Of a stretch of 43,940 bases of DNA, positions 17,392 to 26,177 are shown piece after piece. The position numbers and the translations under genes are program-made. The notes beneath the pieces were generated by a model. It was not told the DNA's origin, searched no databases, and was given only the letters and a program-made list of their open reading frames with translations. The number at the start of each line of letters is the position of its first letter. Position 1 is the stretch's first letter. The DNA comes from Bacteroides sp. UBA7335 (GTDB lineage Bacteria > Bacteroidota > Bacteroidia > Bacteroidales > Bacteroidaceae), in the NCBI GenBank assembly GCA_002471185.1, contig DKPL01000057.1:1-43940 (forward strand), read 5' to 3'.

Positions 17392-18735
17392 TTATTTTTC
17401 TAAAGTTACTTTCTTACCGTTTACAACTACATCATCCAAAACCAAATCTTTGCAATCTTCGAATACACAAGGCAGCTTAGCATCTTGTACAAAGATATCA
17501 CGCAAAATAATATCGCTGATAGGTGCTTCTTCCAAACCTACAATCTTAATGGGAGTTTGTACATTGCGAACTGATACTCCCGAAACAAAGATATTACGGA
17601 ATACCGGTGTACGATCACTTTTGACTTCTTGTGGCATTCTACTATATTTTAAGTTAAAAACGATAGCTTCTTTCTTAATGTTATCCATAACAATATTGCT
17701 TACACGAATATCTTCCACAACGCCACCTCTTCCGCGAGTCGATTTTAACCGAATACCTCTGTCCGTGCCATCGAATACACAGTTGCTTATAGTTACTTTT
17801 TTAACCCCTCCGCTCATCTCACTGCCAATTACTACCCCGCCGTGTCCCGACAACATAGTACAATTAGTAATTGTGATATTCTCACAAGGAATACCGATAT
17901 TGCGTGCTTGTGCATCGCGCCCCGACTTGATTGTGATGCAATCATCACCAACAGAAATATGACAATCGCTGATGTGCACATTGCGACATGACTCAGGGTT
18001 AATACCGTCAGTATTGGGTGAAGGAGGATTATTTAAAGTAATGCCACGAACAAAAATATTATCAGAGAATTGTGGATTAATGGTCCAAAAAGGTGAATTT
18101 ACAATCTTTACTCCCTCAATACGAATGTCTTTGCAGTGAAGCATTTGTATAAACGGAGGACGAAAGAAGCGACGATCTAGTGTGCCATGCCAATCTTCAT
18201 TAACCTCTGCTTGAATGCTCTTTACGTCATTAGCTTTATCAAACATGGTTTGATATTTGTTTACCGTGCGTTTGCCATTATCGCGCAAGTCGACATACAC
18301 TTTAAAAAACTCATTCCACCACGATTTACCCTGACCATCCAAAGTTCCTTCGCCTTTGATGGTTATATTTTCAGCCTCTACTGCATAGATTAAAGGATGA
18401 AAGCTCTTCATCATAATTCCTTCGTGGCGAACTTCAACATAAGGAGTATATAAATCGAAATCATCCGAGAACTTTAAAACAGCACCTGCTTCTAATTCCA
18501 AAGTGATATTACTTTTCAACAGCATTGGTCCTACTAGGTAAGTGCCCGAAGGAAAAAACAGTGTTCCTCCTCCATTTTTAGCCAACCGATCAATGGTTTG
18601 TTGAATCAGTTGCGTATTTCGTTTCGCATTTACTGCATCTATATTTACAGCCTGTTTCATATCGACCTTTTCAGCATAAGCAGTAGCTGTGGTGATAATA
18701 GCTATTAGGCAAAGTGATAATAATCTTTTAATCAT
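17392..18735 (-). CDS. Glycoside hydrolase family 28 polygalacturonase / exo-galacturonidase
   Basis: This 447-residue exported beta-helix protein has its signal peptide ending near residue 21 (TAYA). All GH28 signatures are present: NTDG (241-244), GDDC (263-266, the paired catalytic aspartates), GHGG (297-300) and DRGIRLKS with Arg/Lys (325-332). GH28 inverts alpha-1,4-galacturonic acid linkages. In RG-II loci it removes galacturonic acid from the backbone or from chain A (BT1018 is the homologue I recall); which one cannot be read from the sequence. It lies 24 bp after GH78 and 8 bp before the esterase, consistent with demethylation and depolymerisation acting together in the periplasm. 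Confidence 0.95.
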   Translation of the reverse strand: MIKRLLSLCLIAIITTATAYAEKVDMKQAVNIDAVNAKRNTQLIQQTIDRLAKNGGGTLFFPSGTYLVGPMLLKSNITLELEAGAVLKFSDDFDLYTPYVEVRHEGIMMKSFHPLIYAVEAENITIKGEGTLDGQGKSWWNEFFKVYVDLRDNGKRTVNKYQTMFDKANDVKSIQAEVNEDWHGTLDRRFFRPPFIQMLHCKDIRIEGVKIVNSPFWTINPQFSDNIFVRGITLNNPPSPNTDGINPESCRNVHISDCHISVGDDCITIKSGRDAQARNIGIPCENITITNCTMLSGHGGVVIGSEMSGGVKKVTISNCVFDGTDRGIRLKSTRGRGGVVEDIRVSNIVMDNIKKEAIVFNLKYSRMPQEVKSDRTPVFRNIFVSGVSVRNVQTPIKIVGLEEAPISDIILRDIFVQDAKLPCVFEDCKDLVLDDVVVNGKKVTLEK

Positions 18736-18759
18736 ACTCTATTAGATGTTATTTTGTTA

Positions 18760-21531
18760 TTATTTTAATGAACATTTAAATTCATACGTGCCACTTCCTA
18801 TAGTAATTGGAGCACTACCATCTGGCATGCGCACCTTAGCCGTATTGCCTATAGGAATGGTTACCTTCAGTTTAAACTCCCCCTCCTTATGGGTCCAATC
18901 GGTAGCCACTTTACCATAAAGAGTCTCGGTTGAAGCTCGTACAAAGGTCAAATCGCCAACCGGAATAGGATGAATATTGATTTGCTGAATACCCACTTTG
19001 TCGGTATAAATATCGATACCTGCCAAAGAACGGAAAAACCACTCATCAATTTGCCCCATCATAAAGTGATTCCATGAAGAGCCTTGTCGAGGATCCCACT
19101 GTTCGGTAAGTGTTGTTGCACCAAACTTCAACTGAAATCCATATCCAGGAGCATCTTCATGATTGTGCATAGCGTACATCAACTCGTTCAATCCGTTTTT
19201 GGCTAATGTTTGAAATAAGTAACGGTTGCCTACATCCCCTGTGGTAAGTCTATTGCCATTTTGTTTAATATCAGCCACTAAGTTATCCAATACAGCTTGA
19301 TAATCTTGTGCAGGAACCATACCTAAGAAGAGTGGTAATGCATTACTACATTGACTTCCTGTACCATACTGTTTGGTTTCAGCATTATAAAACTCACGAT
19401 GAAAAGCTTCATTCACCTCGCTGGCCAAATTCTTATAACTTTCGACATCGCGACTGTTACCAACCAATTCAGCCGCCTCAATCATATAGAGAATATCCAT
19501 GTAGTATTGAGCCGTTGCAACTAAAGGAACCGGAGTATTTCGCGAAAAACCAGCTTTAAAGTTACCATAGTCATACCAATCCCCCAATCCGAACGAAAGG
19601 ATACCACGATTAGCACGACGAGACAAGTAGTCTAGATAACCACGCATAGTATCATAATACTCATGAATCAGTCGGTCATCACCATAGGCATCACGATACA
19701 TAAAAGGAGTAATAATTAAAGCACTTCCCCACTCGGGCGACTGAGCGAAATCGGCCATACCCGGCCCTTCAAATACCACATACTCGGGCGCTGTAGTTGG
19801 TACTGCACCATTATCATACTGAGCATCAGCCATATTGCGCATCTGTTGAGGAATGTAAGAAGACAAATCATAATTATAATAAAGTCCCGGACCATTCAAA
19901 TGTACTTGTTCTAGCCAACCTAGTTTTTCGCGATGTGGACAATCGGTAAATACAGATTGCATATTGCTACGTACTGCTTTTTCAATTAAACGATGTGTTT
20001 TGTTGAACATTTCGTTAGAACACTCAAAGGTAGCCTGTTTGGGTGCTGCATTGTAGACAAAACATGACTCTATTTTGTCGATTACCGGAAGTTTATTGGG
20101 GTTCTTCTGTCCTTTGAGCACCGCTCCTTCTACTTGAATGTAGCGATAACCATAGTATGAAAAACGAGGATGCCAAGTTTCCTTACCGTCTCCTTTTAGC
20201 GTATATTCATAATAGTGCTGTCGACCGGTTTGTCGCTGGTTAGTAGCCCCTTCGTCAGTCAATGACTCTGCCACAACCAATGTTATCTTTTGCCCCTTTT
20301 TGCCTTTAACGGTGATTTCAGGATAGCCAGCCAAGTTTTGCCCCATATCCAACACCACTGCCGAAGCATCTACTACCCGTTTGGTCGATTTAGTAGCGGC
20401 AGCTACCTCATCCTCTGTCAGCTTATCAACAGCGAGTACACCGTAGCGCTCCATAATCTTCACCGGTTCAGCTTGTTGCGGACGAAGTTTCCCATTAGGT
20501 GCTTCTTGCAAAACCACCATTCGCCATTCAGTATCATCAAAGCGAGACTCGTCCCACCCTTTCTGTTCGCGACGGGCATCGTAATCTTCACCTCCATAGA
20601 TGCAGTTGAAAACAATAGGACTTAAGTCATACTTCCAAGTCTCATCCGAAGTGATTGTTTCTGAACTACCATCGGTATAGTTAATAACCATTTCGAACAA
20701 CAAGGTAGGAGGTCCAAAACTAATTTGCAATTTGCGATAGCGTCCTCCTTGAACATTATAAAAACCATTTCCCAATAAAACACCTGCAACATTCTCACCC
20801 TTTTTCAAGTAATCAGTTACATCATACGTGTTGTAATTGACAGTCTTATCATAATCGCTCCACAATGGTGCAAATTCACTTTCACCAACCTTTTTACCAT
20901 TCAACGAAAATTCATAAAAGCCCAATCCGGCAATGTTTACCTGAGCACTTTTGACAACCTTATTGGTTTGAAACGGACGACGAAGCAGAATACTCTTTTT
21001 AGACAAAGTATCTACTGCTTCCCAAGCAGCCTTCACCTCCGGCTCTCTGAGTTTACCACCGGTATAGTTTCTACCTTCGGGCAATTTAGCATCTGTCTTT
21101 GTGATAGCCCCTATCCACTTGCTTTTGGCAAATGTTTCGTTGGTAGAAGAGGTGTAGAAGAAATTAGCCATTGAACTCCAAGCCGAAGGCTGTCCAGCTT
21201 CATCCCACACACGAACACGCCAAGCATAATTGCCACTAGGCAAACTACCAAGAGGTTGATTGATATCGACCAACTGGCTCTGAGCAGATTGCACCTTACC
21301 ACTGTTCCATACTACTTGATTGGTTAACGCATTATAAACCTCTACTTCGTAAGCAGATTGCGCTGTTCCATTCTCGTCAGAAATCATCTGCCACCCTAAA
21401 CGAGGAAGAGCTCCTACAAGCGTAGGAGCATTCTTCATTTCTGTGGTCAATCGTGTTATTTTAATATCCTTAGCTCCTCCTTGCAATGTGCAAAGCAACA
21501 AGGTAGCAATCAGTAATTCTCTTTTTTTCAT
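18760..21531 (-). CDS. Glycoside hydrolase family 78 alpha-L-rhamnosidase
   Basis: This 923-residue exported protein has a short signal peptide ending around residue 20 (LQGGA). Order: N-terminal Fn3-like region (about 25-125), beta-sandwich domains (about 130-490, with NIAGLGFYEFSLNG and LDMGQNLAGY), then (alpha/alpha)6 catalytic domain. Its catalytic block DCPHREKLGWLEQ (530-542) supplies Asp530, Glu535 and Glu541, and the late acid is Glu810 in TLTEQWDP. This DCPHREKLGW variant differs from both other GH78 enzymes of the locus, suggesting a different rhamnose linkage. It sits 18 bp after the GH143-GH142 gene and 24 bp before GH28; BT1019 is the homologue I recall at this position. Confidence 0.94.
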   Translation of the reverse strand: MKKRELLIATLLLCTLQGGAKDIKITRLTTEMKNAPTLVGALPRLGWQMISDENGTAQSAYEVEVYNALTNQVVWNSGKVQSAQSQLVDINQPLGSLPSGNYAWRVRVWDEAGQPSAWSSMANFFYTSSTNETFAKSKWIGAITKTDAKLPEGRNYTGGKLREPEVKAAWEAVDTLSKKSILLRRPFQTNKVVKSAQVNIAGLGFYEFSLNGKKVGESEFAPLWSDYDKTVNYNTYDVTDYLKKGENVAGVLLGNGFYNVQGGRYRKLQISFGPPTLLFEMVINYTDGSSETITSDETWKYDLSPIVFNCIYGGEDYDARREQKGWDESRFDDTEWRMVVLQEAPNGKLRPQQAEPVKIMERYGVLAVDKLTEDEVAAATKSTKRVVDASAVVLDMGQNLAGYPEITVKGKKGQKITLVVAESLTDEGATNQRQTGRQHYYEYTLKGDGKETWHPRFSYYGYRYIQVEGAVLKGQKNPNKLPVIDKIESCFVYNAAPKQATFECSNEMFNKTHRLIEKAVRSNMQSVFTDCPHREKLGWLEQVHLNGPGLYYNYDLSSYIPQQMRNMADAQYDNGAVPTTAPEYVVFEGPGMADFAQSPEWGSALIITPFMYRDAYGDDRLIHEYYDTMRGYLDYLSRRANRGILSFGLGDWYDYGNFKAGFSRNTPVPLVATAQYYMDILYMIEAAELVGNSRDVESYKNLASEVNEAFHREFYNAETKQYGTGSQCSNALPLFLGMVPAQDYQAVLDNLVADIKQNGNRLTTGDVGNRYLFQTLAKNGLNELMYAMHNHEDAPGYGFQLKFGATTLTEQWDPRQGSSWNHFMMGQIDEWFFRSLAGIDIYTDKVGIQQINIHPIPVGDLTFVRASTETLYGKVATDWTHKEGEFKLKVTIPIGNTAKVRMPDGSAPITIGSGTYEFKCSLK

Positions 21532-21549
21532 GAATGTTACATATACATT

Positions 21550-24500
21550 TTACAACACATCCTCACAAACAATACGAGTTAGCTCATCAGCATGTCCTAC
21601 TTCAATGCCATCTAATAAGATATGTAATCCTTTACCCATATTATAACGATCGCCATTCTTATCCCATACAATTGAAACATTGCGACCATGATAAGGTATG
21701 TTATCTAAACAAAACCAATCCCACTGACCTTCTGGAATAAGCGGACTGACTTCGATTGAATTGTCCATACGAGGACGAAGTCCGATTAATTGAGAAATCA
21801 TTAAATCGTTGAAAGTTGAGTGGTTGTAGTAGCGTGCACGTTCTTGGTCACCTTTCAACCAGTATCCAGTTACTTCATCTTGATATTCTCCAATATATGG
21901 ACGACCACGATGATGTTGCGACTCTACATATTTTTCCATTTGGGCAAAATAGATGCTATCATTAACCGTAGTCTGAGGATAATTATTGATATAGTTGGCC
22001 ATAGCAGTCAGTGTTTGAGCCGAAGCAAACGGCCAGATAGCACCATCCCACTCGCATTTGCCTACCCCATGAGTACGGAACTCAGGGTGACGACGTTCAG
22101 CAGTAGTCAGTCCATAAGGAGCATCAAATCCTTTTTCATCGGTGATTTGCTCCCAAGCGACTTCGTACTTAGCATTTGCATCGGGCAAATTAAAATACCA
22201 AGGAATATAACCAATAGCTTCGCGCACATTAGCCGAAGAGTCGCCGCGCATAGTCTCGAAGAATTGATGTTCGTCATTCCAAAGTTTATCTTGAACCAAA
22301 GCCTTTATTGAGTCTGCTTTGGTACCATATTTCATAGCTAACTTTTCGTTGTTTGTGAGCAAACCAATAGTACTTAGTGCTTTTGCATTGCCATACATAT
22401 AACTATTGATGGTAGGACGAGCATATTTCTTTCTTCTTCCTCCACTGATCGATTCTTCCATACCATCTTGTACATCACCTTGCCAATAAAGGCCATTAGA
22501 TAGTCTGTTTGTTTTCTCCCAACGTGCATATTCTGTTTCCAAATCGGGAACCATATCAAGAAGATAATCTAAATTACCATCTACTAAATACCGTCCTAAG
22601 ATAGCATCGGCATTCCAAGAACTAAATTTCTCTTGTTTAGCCATAGGCTGACCGTCATTGCCACGATACCAAGTATGAATAATCTGGTCGAGATATTTAG
22701 GATCGCGCAACCAGCGACTTTCATAAATGTGATGTCCAACGGCACAAGCTATCAAGTTATACTTATCGGCATACGAACGAGGAACCAAGAACTCAGTCAT
22801 ACCATATCCTACAGGCGTATCTTTGATGTGTTTACGAAGAGTCCACCAACGATAGTAATACAGTTCTTCAAAATTCTTTTGCGGACACTCAAACAATGGA
22901 ATATTCTCTTCCATCCAAGCAGAAGATTGTGCATTGGGTATGGCTTGAACAATATTTTCATCTTCCATGCCATTGAAATAATCGGCATAGTGAGCAAAGT
23001 CGTTATACTTCAACACAGCTGCTGTAGCATCTTTATCGGCAGAAGATGTTTTAAAGTTCGCAATGCGATAAGTACTCAACGGCTCTTGATCGCCTGCATT
23101 TGGTAGTGTACCATCCCAGTCGGCTGGAGTTTCGGGAGTTGGAAACAAGCGACGTTCGCCAGTACGGAACGAGATACGTTCGATAGCAGGAACTGGTGCA
23201 TAAAACATACGCTGTCCGGCCTTTTTTCCATCGATATAGAGTTCTATCAATCGGTTGGCTACTGACAACTTAGCCTCTACATGATACGTTTTACCCGGTT
23301 GGTAGTTGATGATATTGGCAAAACGAGCTCCTCCTTTAAGACGCATTACTCCATCGGGACCCAAATCAATACGAGAGCAAACGACTCCGTTATTATCTAA
23401 AAACTCTATTTGCAGATCTCCTTTATCGTTCTGATCGGCTTGCAAATCGAAAGAGACAGTTAAGTCTTTGCTAGCAGGAAACATACGCTCTACTTTAGCA
23501 TAGTCGTACAAGTCTTTATCTTGCAACACCAACCATTTGCCATCTAGCGATACAGGAGCCCATTTTAAAGAGTATAAGTTCCAATCGGTCAACTCGCTTA
23601 GATTTTTGAAAGCTGCAAAATTATCGTTAGCATGTGCAGTAGCTTGTGTACGAACCGGCACAGGCACGCGCGATATCCACATATCTTCTTTGTTAACGCT
23701 ATACGAAAGCCACATATCACCATCGGCAGGTGTACCATTACCTTCTTGAATACCACGAACATATTGCGGTCCGTATGATTTATAGTTACCACCATAGCGC
23801 ATTGGAGAAATCTCGCCATGAATTAAGTTGAGTGTAGTGTATTCGATACCATCTTTACTTAAAGAGATAGCCAATGGCCAACGAAACTCCGAAGGATTAT
23901 ACACTGTAGCATAAGTACCATCGCTTAGGCGCTGTCCCCATATTTTGGCATTACTATTTACAAATCCTTTGGCGCGGCTCACAGGTTGAGCCCAAGTTTT
24001 GCCACCATCTTTGCTTACCGAGGTCAATGCATGTTTCCACAAAGCAACCAAGTCGCCATTAGGCAACGTATAGTCACAATAAGCTTTATACATCTTATTC
24101 AACGGAATACGAGGATCATTACGGTCGGCTTCTTCAACCCATTGCATCATATAGCGAGGGTTATCAAGTATCTCGTTGCAAGCCTTTACAAAACCTTTAT
24201 CTTTGTTGCGAGTGTAGAAGGGATAGTTTGTATTTTTCTCATTAAAGCCATGATTGTAATAGATAAAGTAGATAGGACCTAAAGATCCGTCTTGCTTTAT
24301 TTCGCGAATTACACGACCAATACCATTGCCATCATTAGGATCGTCTTTTTTATCGAGAGCAACTCCGTAATATCCCATTGCAAAGAGTCGATTGTCTTTA
24401 GACACATAAAATCCTACCCGTTGATGCATAATAGCATCTAGATTTTCGGCTTTATCAGTACGTCCTTCTTTTGTGTATCCGTTGGGAACTCTATATATTG

Positions 24501-24861
24501 GAAACAAGACTTCGGGGTTAGTCCAGCTGTAACCATCTTTAGACGTCTGCAAAAAAGTTTGTGAAGGAGGAACATGCTCATCAGCCGGATCGGCAAGATA
24601 GTGCATGAAGAATGTATCATTCCAATAAGCCATCATAGGTTGATGGTTATAAGTCCAGCCATTACCATTCTCTGTTGATGGATTTTCGCGATTGGCACGC
24701 ATTACTTGGATATTGTGAACTCCCATTACCGGAGATAACTGTCCGTCGTGGTAATCGGGGTTTGACAATTCTGTTCCCGTATAGTGCACACGGTCTTGTG
24801 CCATCATGCCGTAAGAGGCAGAGCACATCATCGCAAAAGTAAATAGTTGTTTTAATTTCAT
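21550..24861 (-). CDS. Bifunctional GH143-GH142 enzyme: Dha hydrolase plus beta-L-arabinofuranosidase
   Basis: This 1103-residue exported protein has its signal peptide ending near residue 21. Residues about 22-405 form a sialidase-like propeller with Asp-box-like repeats SKDGYSW (107-113), SKDGGKTW (283-290) and SKDGIEY (335-341). Residues about 430-605 form a jelly-roll (IEFLDNNGVVCSRIDLGPDG, LIELYIDGKKAG). Residues about 615-1103 form an (alpha/alpha)6 domain with GVGKCEWDGAIWPFASAQTL and YNHSTFNDLMISQLIGL. This architecture is that of the RG-II enzyme BT1020: GH143 releases Dha and GH142 removes beta-L-arabinofuranose, together dismantling side chain D (Araf-beta-1,5-Dha). The catalytic residues were not assigned. 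Second gene of the first block, 45 bp after the GH43-like gene. Confidence 0.88.
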   Translation of the reverse strand: MKLKQLFTFAMMCSASYGMMAQDRVHYTGTELSNPDYHDGQLSPVMGVHNIQVMRANRENPSTENGNGWTYNHQPMMAYWNDTFFMHYLADPADEHVPPSQTFLQTSKDGYSWTNPEVLFPIYRVPNGYTKEGRTDKAENLDAIMHQRVGFYVSKDNRLFAMGYYGVALDKKDDPNDGNGIGRVIREIKQDGSLGPIYFIYYNHGFNEKNTNYPFYTRNKDKGFVKACNEILDNPRYMMQWVEEADRNDPRIPLNKMYKAYCDYTLPNGDLVALWKHALTSVSKDGGKTWAQPVSRAKGFVNSNAKIWGQRLSDGTYATVYNPSEFRWPLAISLSKDGIEYTTLNLIHGEISPMRYGGNYKSYGPQYVRGIQEGNGTPADGDMWLSYSVNKEDMWISRVPVPVRTQATAHANDNFAAFKNLSELTDWNLYSLKWAPVSLDGKWLVLQDKDLYDYAKVERMFPASKDLTVSFDLQADQNDKGDLQIEFLDNNGVVCSRIDLGPDGVMRLKGGARFANIINYQPGKTYHVEAKLSVANRLIELYIDGKKAGQRMFYAPVPAIERISFRTGERRLFPTPETPADWDGTLPNAGDQEPLSTYRIANFKTSSADKDATAAVLKYNDFAHYADYFNGMEDENIVQAIPNAQSSAWMEENIPLFECPQKNFEELYYYRWWTLRKHIKDTPVGYGMTEFLVPRSYADKYNLIACAVGHHIYESRWLRDPKYLDQIIHTWYRGNDGQPMAKQEKFSSWNADAILGRYLVDGNLDYLLDMVPDLETEYARWEKTNRLSNGLYWQGDVQDGMEESISGGRRKKYARPTINSYMYGNAKALSTIGLLTNNEKLAMKYGTKADSIKALVQDKLWNDEHQFFETMRGDSSANVREAIGYIPWYFNLPDANAKYEVAWEQITDEKGFDAPYGLTTAERRHPEFRTHGVGKCEWDGAIWPFASAQTLTAMANYINNYPQTTVNDSIYFAQMEKYVESQHHRGRPYIGEYQDEVTGYWLKGDQERARYYNHSTFNDLMISQLIGLRPRMDNSIEVSPLIPEGQWDWFCLDNIPYHGRNVSIVWDKNGDRYNMGKGLHILLDGIEVGHADELTRIVCEDVL

Positions 24862-24906
24862 GGTTATGATATATATATTCTCTGTTTAGACTAGTTTGTA
24901 TTTTAA

Positions 24907-25839
24907 TTATTTAGACTGAGTTTGACTCAACATATTGTTGACTACCGATTGAGGTGCACGGAAAATAGTACCGTGTTTGTGACCTTGTGGTATTGTAACT
25001 TCATGGGTAATATCAGTAAAGTTGATAAAATCGGTAGTGCGCATGGCTCCATAAACCTTATGATTATAGTCATCGTAGTAGACAATATATTCATTGCCGG
25101 TATTTACAACCGATGGCCCTTCGGTTAAGAAACCTGTGAATGGCGAAGAAAGCTGACTCCATGGGCCATAAGGAGAGTTGGCCAATGATATTTGCAGGTT
25201 GCGATTGGGGCGTGTATTGTCTTTTATCACCATCACGTAGTCTTGAGGAGCACGTTTGGTAATGGTAGCATCAATCGAGCTATAACCGGGATCAATCAAT
25301 AGTTTGGTTTCAGAGAAGGTTTTAAAGTCGCGAGTTGTCATGTAGTATTGACGGTGATTATTTAGTTCATCTTCGATGCCAAAATCAAACTTGCCAGGTA
25401 CGCACGAAGCCCAAACTACCATCATCTGGTCGTTTTCATCGTCATAAAAGAGTTCTGGTGCCCACACGTTTACTGTTGTAGAGTCGTATGCCATTACCGG
25501 AATCATCTGTTGCTCCGACCAGTGAATGAGGTCTTTGCTATTGGCATATCCGAATCCCAAATCGCCCCGCCAGCTCGTAGTCCAAACCAAGTGATACACA
25601 CTATCAGGTGTACGTACTATAGAGGGATCGCGCATCACATGTTGTTTTCCAATCTCCGGAGTAAGCCATACACCGGGTATGCTATCCCAGTGAATGCCAT
25701 CTTCGCTATAAAGAAAGCGCAAGCCTTCGGTGGCTGGTTCATGAAAGGAGGTAAATAGATACAATTCTTTTTCGGGTTTGTTACAACCGAACAATCCTAA
25801 AACACAGATAATGGCATAGAGCCCTGATAACTTTCTCAT
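24907..25839 (-). CDS. GH43-like five-bladed propeller glycosidase, lipoprotein
   Basis: This 310-residue protein has a lipoprotein leader (lipobox LFGC, Cys19). The propeller carries the acidic triad pattern of clan GH-F enzymes: MRDPSIV (Asp71), SSIDATITKR (Asp190) and LTEGPSVV (Glu240), plus WAPELFYD and a His in GHKHGT. Such enzymes usually remove arabinose, xylose or galactofuranose residues; an arabinose-releasing role would fit RG-II, but the substrate is not determined and the family could also be a GH43 relative outside the numbered subfamilies. It is the first confident gene of the first RG-II block. A small hydrophobic ORF and a candidate promoter lie just upstream. Confidence 0.8.
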   Translation of the reverse strand: MRKLSGLYAIICVLGLFGCNKPEKELYLFTSFHEPATEGLRFLYSEDGIHWDSIPGVWLTPEIGKQHVMRDPSIVRTPDSVYHLVWTTSWRGDLGFGYANSKDLIHWSEQQMIPVMAYDSTTVNVWAPELFYDDENDQMMVVWASCVPGKFDFGIEDELNNHRQYYMTTRDFKTFSETKLLIDPGYSSIDATITKRAPQDYVMVIKDNTRPNRNLQISLANSPYGPWSQLSSPFTGFLTEGPSVVNTGNEYIVYYDDYNHKVYGAMRTTDFINFTDITHEVTIPQGHKHGTIFRAPQSVVNNMLSQTQSK

Positions 25840-25856
25840 TATATAGTTGCTATTTC

Positions 25857-25958
25857 TTATTCCTTTTGAGGACGTGAAGATACTGTTTTTGTACTCTTTA
25901 TTGCAGCTAGTTTCACTCCCATTAATAATAATAGAGTAATAACAACCCTATTTACCAT
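25857..25958 (-). CDS. Small hydrophobic ORF, 33 residues, hypothetical
   Basis: An ATG at 25958 opens a 33-codon frame ending 17 bases before the GH43-like start. The peptide begins MVNRVVITLLLLMGVKLA and ends in a charged/polar tail (KSTKTVSSRPQKE), i.e. one membrane-spanning or signal-like segment with a basic N-terminus. It is on the operon strand and sits just after a candidate -7 box (25969-25976), so it would be the first translated frame of the transcript. It may be a real small membrane peptide, a leader peptide, or chance in AT-rich DNA. Confidence 0.3.
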   Translation of the reverse strand: MVNRVVITLLLLMGVKLAAIKSTKTVSSRPQKE

Positions 25959-25968
25959 TCTGGATAGG

Positions 25969-25998
25969 CAAATATAATTGAAGAAAAGAGCCCTTAAA
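25969..25998 (-). promoter_or_regulatory. Candidate promoter of the first RG-II block
   Basis: On the minus strand, TATATTTG (25969-25976) matches TAnnTTTG, and TTTA (25995-25998) lies 18 bases upstream in place of TTTG. The near-consensus spacing and position upstream of GH43 support it. The 65-bp hairpin element begins only 2 bases further upstream. Confidence 0.45.
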
Positions 25999-26000
25999 TG

Positions 26001-26065
26001 CAGTGCGTAGCGCTACGCACTGTAGTGCATGGTGGTATGCACAACAGTGCGGTAGGTAGCGCACT
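26001..26065. repeat. 65-bp hairpin-rich intergenic element, copy A
   Basis: Three successive hairpins: a perfect 22-bp palindrome (26001-26022, centre GCGC); GTGCAT-6 bases-ATGCAC (26025-26042); and AGTGCG-8 bases-CGCACT (26046-26065). A second copy of identical length lies at 42658-42722; the first 32 positions match at 28 of 32, and the last stem is identical while its loop differs. It lies between the araB terminator and the candidate PUL promoter. The pattern suggests a REP-like repeat family or a structured regulatory element. Confidence 0.75.
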
Positions 26066-26101
26066 ACTCTATAAATAGCTAAACTGTGGCCCAAGCTTGT
26101 A

Positions 26102-26157
26102 TAAAACAAAGAAGCGACATTGAGCAATCGTAATGTACAATTGACTCAATGTCGCTT
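26102..26157 (-). terminator. Intrinsic terminator of the arabinose operon
   Basis: A 13-bp perfect stem (AAGCGACATTGAG at 26112-26124 with 26145-26157) has an inner CAAT/ATTG pairing in its loop. On the minus strand it is followed by a U-rich tract (CTTTGTTTTAT, plus-strand 26102-26111). It lies about 20 bases after the araB stop. Confidence 0.88.
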
Positions 26158-26177
26158 TAAAAGAGAGAGATAATGAA

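Noticed and set aside
17450..17962. 170-codon open frame on the plus strand
   Set aside because: Antisense to the GH28 gene, which has all catalytic motifs; no family resemblance.
21820..22311. 163-codon open frame on the plus strand
   Set aside because: Antisense to the GH142 part of the fusion; no recognisable domain or leader.
26001..26065. Hairpin element as a PUL-specific operator
   Set aside because: The second copy lies between two gene ends where no promoter is expected, so a dispersed repeat fits better.
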